Of a DNA stretch of 64,000 nucleotides, positions 25,474 through 32,306 are shown one piece after another. The notes beneath the pieces are model-generated. The model was not told the DNA's origin. It was given only the letters and a program-made list of their open reading frames with translations, and did not search any database. The first letter of the stretch is position 1. Each line of letters begins with the position of its first letter. The translations under genes and the position numbers were made by a program. Source of the DNA: Pedobacter gandavensis (GTDB lineage Bacteria > Bacteroidota > Bacteroidia > Sphingobacteriales > Sphingobacteriaceae); contig NZ_WNXC01000001.1 in the NCBI RefSeq assembly GCF_014172405.1, forward strand, positions 558,001 through 622,000, written 5' to 3'.

Positions 25474-27189
25474 ATGTCAAATCTGAATATAGATAGTATA
25501 AAAGAACGTAGCTATGATGCCATTGTCATTGGCTCAGGGATTAGCGGTGGCTGGGCAGCCAAAGAATTTACAGAAAAGGGGTTGAAAACCTTGGTGCTGG
25601 AACGAGGGAAAGATGTGAAACACATTGTTGATTATCCGACAACCAATAAATATCCTTATGAATTTGAACATCGTGGAGAATTGACTTTGGCCATTAAGAA
25701 GGACAATCCGGTGGTGAGCAAATGTTATGCTTTCCGGGAAGATGCCATGCACTTTTTCGTGAAAGACAAGGAACACCCTTATGTACAAGAGAAGCCTTTC
25801 GACTGGATTCGTGGGTACCAGGTGGGTGGGAAATCACTACTTTGGGCCAGACAAACCCAACGTTGGAGCGATCTTGATTTTGAAGGTCCAAAGCGCGATG
25901 GTTTTGCGGTGGACTGGCCAATTAGGCACAAAGACCTTGATTCCTGGTACACTTACGTTGAACAGTTTGCGGGGATCTCAGGTAACAAAGATGGTTTAGT
26001 TTCTTTGCCAGATGGCGATTTTCTGCCTGCTTTTCCACTGAATGCGGTAGAAGATTACTTCAAAAATACCATGAGGGAAAAGTATGAAGGACGTCATGTA
26101 ATCAGTGCCAGATGTGCACACTTATCTCAACCCAAACAGGTGCATTTTGATCAGGGTAGAGGAAAGTGTCAGAACCGTAATTTATGTCAGCGGGGTTGTC
26201 CTTTTGGCGGTTATTTCAGTAGCAACTCTTCTACTTTACCTTGGGCACAAAAAACAGGAAACCTAACACTAAAGCCATTTTCTGTAGTAGAATCAGTGAT
26301 TTATGATGAAAAATTAGGTAAAGCCTCCGGGGTACGTGTCATTGATACCAATACTAAGGAGGTAACTGAATATTATGCGAAAGTGATTTTTGTAAATGCT
26401 GCTGCGATCAACACCAACTTGATCTTATTGAATTCTATCTCTTCCCGTTTTCCAAATGGTCTTGGGAATGATAGTGGAACGCTAGGTAAATATGTGGCTT
26501 TCCACAATTATAGTGCAAGAATTAATGCGGAATACGATGGGTTGAAAGAGTTTTCTACCGACGGTAGGAACCCTGCTGGTGGAGGTTACATTCCTAGATT
26601 TAGAAATCTATTAAAGCAGGAAACCAACTTTAAACGTGGTTATGCGGCTGGATTTCAGGCCTACAGAAGTACGGAAAGAGATACTTCTGGTATGGGGGCT
26701 GACCTAAAAGCGCAGTTGCTCAGCAAGAATCTAGGTCCCTGGCAGGTAGGTTCCCATATGATGGGAGAAACCATTCCTAAAGAGAGCAATTATGTGAAGT
26801 TGGACACGGAGAAAAAAGATGCCTGGGGAATTCCACTGTTAAGAATCTCTGTTGAGTACGACGACAATGATGCAAAAATGAAAAAGGATTATCTGGAGCA
26901 GATGACTGAAATGTTTACGGAAGCTGGATTTAAAAACATCAAGGCAGATGATGCTGGACAAGCTCCAGGATTAGACATCCATGAGATGGGGGGGGCAAGA
27001 ATGGGACATGATCCTAAGACTTCTGTATTAAACAAATGGAATCAACTACACGATTGCAAGAATGTATTCGTTACTGATGGGGCTTGCATGACTTCTACGT
27101 CAACACAAAACCCATCATTAACTTATATGGCACTTACAGCGCGTGCGGTTGATTATGCTGTTCTTTCATTGAAGAAAGGGGAGTTGTAA
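25474..27189 (+). CDS. GMC-family FAD-dependent sugar dehydrogenase, catalytic subunit
   Basis: A 571-residue GMC oxidoreductase. The FAD-binding GSGISGGW begins at residue 20. A cysteine pattern C232-x5-C238-x3-C242-P resembles the 3Fe-4S ligand motif of bacterial FAD sugar dehydrogenases. The C-terminal signature is DIHEMGGARMG followed by STQNPSLTYMALTARAVDYA. It has no signal peptide and likely rides out with its small subunit. Related pairs in Bacteroidota oxidise sugars or glycosides, often at C3 to the 3-keto form. No cytochrome c partner is adjacent. Its 3' end overlaps the convergent kinase gene by 56 bp. Confidence 0.82.
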   Translation: MSNLNIDSIKERSYDAIVIGSGISGGWAAKEFTEKGLKTLVLERGKDVKHIVDYPTTNKYPYEFEHRGELTLAIKKDNPVVSKCYAFREDAMHFFVKDKEHPYVQEKPFDWIRGYQVGGKSLLWARQTQRWSDLDFEGPKRDGFAVDWPIRHKDLDSWYTYVEQFAGISGNKDGLVSLPDGDFLPAFPLNAVEDYFKNTMREKYEGRHVISARCAHLSQPKQVHFDQGRGKCQNRNLCQRGCPFGGYFSSNSSTLPWAQKTGNLTLKPFSVVESVIYDEKLGKASGVRVIDTNTKEVTEYYAKVIFVNAAAINTNLILLNSISSRFPNGLGNDSGTLGKYVAFHNYSARINAEYDGLKEFSTDGRNPAGGGYIPRFRNLLKQETNFKRGYAAGFQAYRSTERDTSGMGADLKAQLLSKNLGPWQVGSHMMGETIPKESNYVKLDTEKKDAWGIPLLRISVEYDDNDAKMKKDYLEQMTEMFTEAGFKNIKADDAGQAPGLDIHEMGGARMGHDPKTSVLNKWNQLHDCKNVFVTDGACMTSTSTQNPSLTYMALTARAVDYAVLSLKKGEL

Positions 27190-28213
27190 ACTCTTCTTCC
27201 ATTTTTAAATATTCTTTTAACAGGGCGATTTGATTAATTGCTCTGTTAAAATTATGACCTTCATATTTAGCACCATAATAGATGTCATTCTGTAGGTGAT
27301 CTGCCAGGAAGCGAATCGCCTGCATGTAGATAATGAACTTTCCTGCATAAGTAAAATACTGTTTTTCAGTCTCACTCAATACAGCAGCCATTTCTTCCAT
27401 ATATCCTTCATAAATGGCCTTAAAGAAGTCTTTTCTAATGCTAATTTTTGTCAAATCAGTTTCTTCTTCACTTGCAGCACATAAATAGGTTCTCATCATA
27501 TCACCCACATCACTGATGAAATAGCCTGGCATTACGGTATCCAGGTCAATAACACAGATTCCTTTGTTATTGGCATCAAAAAGTACGTTGTTGATCTTTG
27601 TATCGTGGTGAATCACCCTCAAAGGAACTTCGTCATTGGCTACAATATCCAAATAGGTATTCACAATGCTTTTATGCTCATTGATGAAATCAACATACTC
27701 TTTTGCTTGCTCCAAACGTTCTGGATTTGCATTGGCACAGGCAGTTTTGAACTGCTCATACCTTAAGCTCAGGTTATGGAAGTCAGGGATGGTGATGTTT
27801 AATGTGGAAGCGTCAAAATCTGCCAACAGACCAGAGAATTTTCCAAATTGTTTGGCTGCTTCATAAGCTTCTTCTCTTTTAGTCAGGGCATTTAAAGAAA
27901 TTGAGCCTTCTACAAATGGCGTCATGCGGAAGTATCCGGATGGTGTATCTAGTAGAGATTCGCCAGACAAAGCCTTTACAGGCGATACAAATAGGTATTC
28001 CGGGTCTTTCTTATTTAAAAAGTCTTTTAACAGACTTAAGTTTTTATCAATATTTGATGGCTCTTTAAATACATCTGTATTTACCTTTTGCAGGATATAG
28101 CTTTGCTCAGCGGCAGTTACTTTCCAAGTATGGTTTATGAGGCCATCGCCAAATAGGTTAACAGTTGTGTCATCAGAATTCAGGCCATACAATGGTAAAA
28201 TATTTTCGAACAT
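27134..28213 (-). CDS. APH-fold sugar kinase, N-acetylhexosamine 1-kinase (NahK)-like
   Basis: A 359-residue phosphotransferase started at MFENILPLYG (28213); a TTG four codons upstream is a weaker choice. The catalytic loop is HHDTKINNVLFD (D204, N209), and VIDLDTVMPGYFISDVGD (D223) follows. This is very close to the bifidobacterial NahK pattern (HNDTKVNN and VIDLDTVMPG). NahK phosphorylates GalNAc and GlcNAc at C1. A GH109 GalNAc-releasing enzyme under the same type of operator lies next door, so GalNAc is the favoured substrate. An operator palindrome lies 62 bp upstream of the start. Confidence 0.75.
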   Translation of the reverse strand: MFENILPLYGLNSDDTTVNLFGDGLINHTWKVTAAEQSYILQKVNTDVFKEPSNIDKNLSLLKDFLNKKDPEYLFVSPVKALSGESLLDTPSGYFRMTPFVEGSISLNALTKREEAYEAAKQFGKFSGLLADFDASTLNITIPDFHNLSLRYEQFKTACANANPERLEQAKEYVDFINEHKSIVNTYLDIVANDEVPLRVIHHDTKINNVLFDANNKGICVIDLDTVMPGYFISDVGDMMRTYLCAASEEETDLTKISIRKDFFKAIYEGYMEEMAAVLSETEKQYFTYAGKFIIYMQAIRFLADHLQNDIYYGAKYEGHNFNRAINQIALLKEYLKMEEEFTTPLSSMKEQHNQPHAL

Positions 28214-28274
28214 GCGTCTTTTCAAAATTGGTTACAAATTCAAACGTAATTATTTATGTGATCAAAACCATTGA

Positions 28275-28286
28275 GCAAACGTTTGC
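28275..28286. promoter_or_regulatory. LacI-type operator GCAAACGTTTGC before the kinase gene
   Basis: A perfect 12-bp palindrome between the lacI stop (28293) and the kinase start (28213), both on the minus strand. It has the canonical central CG of LacI-family sites and shares its core with three other sites in the window. Confidence 0.68.
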
Positions 28287-28292
28287 GCAAAA

Positions 28293-29312
28293 TTACTTAG
28301 GATTCGGAATAATCAGTTCAGATTCCACAACTACGTTAAAGTAAGCCTGTTCGGTGCCAGTTTCATTTTTTGGTCTGTTGATCAGGTCGATGAGGATATC
28401 TGCTGCTTTCTTACCTTGTTTATAAGGAAACTGTTCTACAGAGGCAATAGGCGTATAATCCATGTAATTAATGATCGGCAGATTGGCGTAGCTGACAAAG
28501 TCGATTCCTTCCAATTCCAGTGATCGTGTATATCTCATGGCAAATAAAGCGACATAATCGTTAAAGGTAACGATGGCAGTCGGTTTACGTCTGTGGTTGA
28601 GCATGGTGTTCATCACTTCAATTGTGCCGCTTTCGGAAAGGTCACAGCTGACAATTAAAGAGGGGTCGAATTTTAGGCGGTTAGAGATCATAGCTTTGAT
28701 ATATCCCTCTTTTCTCTCATGACTGGCTACCAGTGTGGTAGGGCCATTGATCATTCCAATGGTGCGGTGTCCTTTCTTTAACAAAAAGTTCACGGCTTCA
28801 TAGGTGCCGTTTTCCAAGTTAGAAGCCACATAGTGAATGTCTTTAATGGGGGGGATACGGTCAAAGAATACAACAGGAATATTCAGTTTCTTAAACACTT
28901 CAAAATGTTCGTAGGTACTGGTTGTTTTAGAAACAGAAACCAATAATCCATCCACACGTTGAGTTTTCATTTTTTCAACCAATAGTTTCTCGCGGTCCGC
29001 ATCATCGTGCGATTGTGCAAGTAGTACGGTATAGTTTCTTTTGTAGGCAACATCTTCAATGCCACTAATGGCAGTAGAAAAGAAAGATTCAGATAATTCT
29101 GGTAAAATCACACCTATAATATGTGACTTTCCCTGTAAAAATTGGATGGCTTTCTGATTCGGTTCATAATTTAGCTCTGTCGCTAGCTTTTTGACCCTCA
29201 TCTTTGTTGTTAAACCGATACTGGAATGGTCATTTAAAGCCCTTGAAACGGTAGAAACCGAAATCTTAAGTATTTTGGCTATTTCTTTTATCGTGGTTGG
29301 TTTATCAGACAT
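28293..29312 (-). CDS. LacI-family transcriptional regulator of the GH109/kinase cluster
   Basis: A 339-residue LacI protein taken from MSDKPTTIKEIAKIL at 29312; an in-frame ATG at 29351 would add 13 residues before the HTH. The HTH is TIKEIAKILKISVSTVSRAL (~6-25), with the hinge-helix region after NYEPN. The periplasmic-binding-protein-like domain covers ~60-339 (IGVILPELSESFFS, VDGLLVS, VVFFDRIPP, AIVTFNDYVALFAM). Palindromes with core CAAACGTTTG lie on both sides and in front of GH109. The inducer is probably an amino sugar or its phosphate; this is inferred from the neighbours. Confidence 0.87.
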   Translation of the reverse strand: MSDKPTTIKEIAKILKISVSTVSRALNDHSSIGLTTKMRVKKLATELNYEPNQKAIQFLQGKSHIIGVILPELSESFFSTAISGIEDVAYKRNYTVLLAQSHDDADREKLLVEKMKTQRVDGLLVSVSKTTSTYEHFEVFKKLNIPVVFFDRIPPIKDIHYVASNLENGTYEAVNFLLKKGHRTIGMINGPTTLVASHERKEGYIKAMISNRLKFDPSLIVSCDLSESGTIEVMNTMLNHRRKPTAIVTFNDYVALFAMRYTRSLELEGIDFVSYANLPIINYMDYTPIASVEQFPYKQGKKAADILIDLINRPKNETGTEQAYFNVVVESELIIPNPK

Positions 29313-29412
29313 GATGTTCAAATATTGGCATAAACTTTCAATAACCTTCAATTATTTTGAAAAAACAATTCGCATAAAACCCAATTGTTTGACGCTTAGG
29401 TCTAAAATATGC

Positions 29413-29424
29413 GCAAACGTTTGT
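29413..29424. promoter_or_regulatory. LacI-type operator GCAAACGTTTGT upstream of lacI
   Basis: It lies 101 bp before the lacI start and is identical to the site at 20933-20944 (one arm base off perfect symmetry). This suggests autoregulation. Confidence 0.62.
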
Positions 29425-29620
29425 TTGGAAATATAAGCCTGATTTTGTGTTTTAAGGGGTGTTTGTTTGATGAAAATCCCATTTTATCGGGCCTAATGCG
29501 GGTGTTTTGTTAAATCATGTCGTAATTCTTTGTTGTAACGATCATGAAATTGTTACAAATACTGAAAAGGTCAGGTTTTATGTGGGTATCTTATTTATAA
29601 GGTATAAAAAATCCAAATAT

Positions 29621-29630
29621 CAAACGTTTG
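29621..29630. promoter_or_regulatory. LacI-type operator CAAACGTTTG upstream of the GH109 gene
   Basis: A perfect 10-bp palindrome, continuing as CAAACGTTTGCG, 129 bp before the GH109 start. It shares its core with the other three sites of this set. Confidence 0.6.
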
Positions 29631-29758
29631 CGTGTAGTTTTTGAAGCTTAATCTGCGAGGGTTTTGGATATAGTCTATACCTTGTAATCGATAAATCGCG
29701 TGTGGTATGCCATAAAAGCGATACTTTTGAACCGAACATATATAATGAACTGAATATT

Positions 29759-31111
29759 ATGAATAGAAGACAATTTGTTAGAAATAGCGGCATCACTGCC
29801 GCGGCTATAACGGTTTTACCTGAGCAATCAATTTTTGCGAGCACCAAGGGTGAAAAGATTAAGGTAGCAATGATTGGAGTGGGAATGAGAGGCCAAAATC
29901 ACCTTGATCTTTTATTAAAGAGAGATGATGTAGATTTAGTTGCGATCTGTGATGTAGATGACGTTATGTTAAATTCTGCAAAAGCACTGATTGCAAAATC
30001 AGGTAAAGCGATGCCTAAGATTTATACTGGTGATGAAAATGCCTGGAAGAAACTTTTGGAAACAAAAGGACTAAAAGCTGTTGTGATTTCTACGCCATGG
30101 GAATTACACAAGCCAATGATCATTAAATCTATGGAAGCTGGTATTAAATATGTAGCTACTGAAGTCATGTTAGGTATTACCCTTCAGGACCACTGGGATG
30201 TAGTACAAGCGGCAGAAAAACACAATGCTCATGTGATGATGTTAGAAAACGTTTGTTACAGAAGAGATGTTTTAGCTGCTTTAAATATGGTACGTCAAGG
30301 GGTGTTTGGTGAAATCATGCATTTACAAGGTGGATACCAACATGACCTTAGAGAGGTTAAATTTAACGATGGTAAAAAACCATATGGTGGTGGTGTAGAG
30401 TTTAATGAGAAAGGTTTCTCTGAAGCAAAATGGAGAACCAATCATTCGGTACACCGTAATGGTGACTTATACCCAACACACGGTATTGGTCCGGTTGCTC
30501 ATTGTATCAACATCAACAGAGGTAATAAATTCCTAAAACTGAACTCTTTTGCAACTAAATCAAGAGGTCTACATAATTATATTGTGGAGAAAGGTGGCGA
30601 GAACCATCCAAATGCAAAAGTAAACTTCCGTTTAGGAGATATCGTGACAACTACAATTGACTGTGCAAACGGTGAGACGATCATCCTGCAACATGATACT
30701 AACCTTCCTAGACCATATTCTATTGGTTTCAGAGTTCAGGGAACTAAAGGTCTGTGGATGGATGTTAACAAGAGCGTATATGTAGAAGGTGTAAGCAAGC
30801 CTCACCAATGGGATCCTGCTGCAGCCTGGTTAGATAAATATGATCACCCACTTTGGAAAAAATATGGTAATGATGCCCAAGGTGCCGGACATGGTGGTAT
30901 GGACTTCTTCGTAATTCATGCTTTCATTGAAGCAGCAAAAAGAAACGAGCCTACCCCAATGGATGTTTATGATGCAGCAGCATGGAGCGCAATTACGCCA
31001 TTAAGTGAGCAGTCTATAGAATTAGGAAATGAAACTGTTGATTTCCCTGATTTTACCAGTGGAAGCTGGATGACCAGAAAACCAATTTTCGCATTAAACG
31101 ACGATTATTAA
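29759..31111 (+). CDS. GH109 family glycosidase (alpha-N-acetylgalactosaminidase-like, NAD-dependent)
   Basis: A 450-residue Gfo/Idh/MocA-fold protein started at MNRRQFVRNSGITAAAI, a Tat-type leader; an earlier ATG at 29702 would bury it. The Rossmann motif is MIGVGMRGQNHLDLL. From memory it follows the characterised Elizabethkingia GH109 enzyme closely: VMMLENVCYRRDVLAALNM, GGYQHDLR, FSEAKWRTNHS, LYPTHGIGP (the catalytic His segment), GAGHGGMDFF, and the same C-terminal end ALNDDY/AINDDY. The family removes alpha-linked GalNAc with bound NAD+ as cofactor. The nearby NahK-like kinase would handle released GalNAc. A strong terminator follows. Confidence 0.85.
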   Translation: MNRRQFVRNSGITAAAITVLPEQSIFASTKGEKIKVAMIGVGMRGQNHLDLLLKRDDVDLVAICDVDDVMLNSAKALIAKSGKAMPKIYTGDENAWKKLLETKGLKAVVISTPWELHKPMIIKSMEAGIKYVATEVMLGITLQDHWDVVQAAEKHNAHVMMLENVCYRRDVLAALNMVRQGVFGEIMHLQGGYQHDLREVKFNDGKKPYGGGVEFNEKGFSEAKWRTNHSVHRNGDLYPTHGIGPVAHCININRGNKFLKLNSFATKSRGLHNYIVEKGGENHPNAKVNFRLGDIVTTTIDCANGETIILQHDTNLPRPYSIGFRVQGTKGLWMDVNKSVYVEGVSKPHQWDPAAAWLDKYDHPLWKKYGNDAQGAGHGGMDFFVIHAFIEAAKRNEPTPMDVYDAAAWSAITPLSEQSIELGNETVDFPDFTSGSWMTRKPIFALNDDY

Positions 31112-31122
31112 TCTTATTGAAT

Positions 31123-31191
31123 TTTAGCAGTCCTTTTGGGGGATTTTGAAGCTGAATTAATTTAGTCTCAAAATTCTCCGGAATTGCTAAA
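31123..31191. other. Nested imperfect hairpin after the GH109 gene
   Basis: Outer arms TTTAGCA (31123-31129) and TGCTAAA (31185-31191) enclose inner arms ATTTTGA (31143-31149) and TCAAAAT (31168-31174), with GGGGG and CTCC flanks that extend pairing. It sits before the strong terminator and could be an mRNA 3'-end structure. Confidence 0.4.
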
Positions 31192-31213
31192 CCCTCAATC
31201 TTCATATTTTCAT

Positions 31214-31250
31214 AAAAGGAGCAGTGTTATTTTTCATATCTGCTCCTTTT
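31214..31250 (+). terminator. Intrinsic terminator after the GH109 gene
   Basis: A perfect 11-bp stem, AAAAGGAGCAG (31214-31224) with CTGCTCCTTTT (31240-31250), a 15-nt loop and a following run of T (to 31254). Confidence 0.85.
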
Positions 31251-31320
31251 TTTTGACAAAAAAAAGCAAGGAAAACGATTTTCTTAACGTTAACTTAACA
31301 TTGGAAACGCATCTTTGTAT

Positions 31321-31530
31321 ATGTTTTTAACCATTCTTGCTTTAACGTTTTTGTTGTTCGCTTTGATCGCAGCTTTTAAAATGGAGTCTTTTTTACAAGG
31401 ATTTCTATTCATTGTGGCTTTAGCTGTCGTTGCTGGGGTATTTTATTTATTTATTCTTTTTCCCGGCTTATCAGGCTTGGCAGTAGCATTAATGTTGGGT
31501 GCTTTTATCTTTAGACAGACTAAAAAGTAA
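31321..31530 (+). CDS. Small hydrophobic membrane protein of unknown function
   Basis: A 69-residue protein started at the ATG at 31321 (MFLTILALTFLLFALIAAF). It has two or three membrane spans (~1-20, ~25-45 and ~47-62) and ends in a basic RQTKK tail. No family was recognised. It is a single gene between a terminator and a long inverted repeat, so it is probably monocistronic. Confidence 0.55.
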   Translation: MFLTILALTFLLFALIAAFKMESFLQGFLFIVALAVVAGVFYLFILFPGLSGLAVALMLGAFIFRQTKK

Positions 31531-31581
31531 ACCGCCTTATCTTGCTAATGAGCAGTGATTTACCTGGCTGTTGCCAAGTGT

Positions 31582-31629
31582 TTTTCCGATGTTTTTTTGC
31601 CCTTTAAAGCGTAAAAAAACATCGGAAAA
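31582..31629. terminator. 17-bp perfect inverted repeat, probable terminator of the small membrane protein gene
   Basis: Arms TTTTCCGATGTTTTTTT (31582-31598) and AAAAAAACATCGGAAAA (31613-31629) are perfectly complementary with a 14-nt loop. The T tract lies inside the left arm and the A tract in the right arm, so the shape is not a classical terminator on the plus strand. It lies 52 bp after the small ORF and 158 bp before the XRE gene; a protein site or cruciform is an alternative. Confidence 0.5.
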
Positions 31630-31786
31630 CTAACCTCTTTTATGTGGGTTTTTTACTAATATTTTTAGTATCGAAAAGCGGTTTCAATTATTAATTTCAA
31701 AATTTTGTAATAATATGATAATATTATATTTAATATTTCTTAAATTTATTTCAATTAGGGGTTATTAAAAAATAATAATATTCATT

Positions 31787-32125
31787 ATGAAAACATTAGG
31801 GGAGAAATTTAGAATTTTACGTCAAAAAAAAGGGGTCAACCAAAAAGCGATGGCCGATCTGTTGGATATCTCAATTCCAGCATACTCAAAATTGGAAACC
31901 AGTATTACTGATCCGAACTTTAGCCGCATCAATCAGATCGCTGAAGTACACGGATTGAGCTTAAGAGAGTTTCTTGATGTTGGGGAAGAAGGTGTAAGTG
32001 AACACATCCAGATTATCGAACAATTGAAAGAGAAAATCAGTCAATTGGAGAGTTCTGTGATCCGTTTGCAAAGTAAACTGATTGATTTATATGATAAAGA
32101 AGATCAGCGCAATAAAAATGCTTAA
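31787..32125 (+). CDS. XRE-family helix-turn-helix regulator with C-terminal coiled coil
   Basis: A 112-residue protein. The N-terminal Cro/CI-type HTH (~5-60) contains KGVNQKAMADLLDISIPAYSK. Residues ~72-106 (EQLKEKISQLESSVIRLQSK) show heptad hydrophobic spacing consistent with a coiled-coil dimer. The leader before it (about 31680-31780) is extremely AT-rich. No toxin-like partner is adjacent, so it is not an obvious antitoxin. Confidence 0.8.
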   Translation: MKTLGEKFRILRQKKGVNQKAMADLLDISIPAYSKLETSITDPNFSRINQIAEVHGLSLREFLDVGEEGVSEHIQIIEQLKEKISQLESSVIRLQSKLIDLYDKEDQRNKNA

Positions 32126-32306
32126 TCTTTAGAGAGTCTGTAAGCTTCGGTGTCTTTATTTTCTTTTTAAATCGCTGATTATTAGTCATTTGTTTTGGTT
32201 AATGTTGGTCTTTTCTGGGGGAGGTTAAAGACACTGATACTTCCTGTTTTATCTTCAGTTTTACTACAGAATAAGGGCATATCTTTGACTATACTTTATA
32301 GTTTTT

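Larger units (their letters stand above)
29313..29758. other. 446-bp divergent intergenic region between lacI and GH109 genes
   Basis: No coding region was found. It holds two LacI-type palindromes (29413-29424 and 29621-29630), one nearer each gene, in an AT-rich background. This fits a divergent control region with one operator per promoter, or a loop between the two. Promoter elements could not be fixed with confidence. Confidence 0.6.

Noticed and set aside
31787..32125. XRE regulator as the antitoxin of a toxin-antitoxin pair
   Set aside because: No small toxin-like gene is directly adjacent; the nearest small ORF (31321-31530) is a membrane protein separated by 256 bp and a strong hairpin.
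32280..32287. TATCTTTG before the LtaS-like gene, and the same octamer at 40877-40884, as Bacteroidota -7 promoter boxes
   Set aside because: The octamers match TAnnTTTG, but no TTG -33 element is found at the usual 19-21 bp distance in either case, so they are not listed as promoters.
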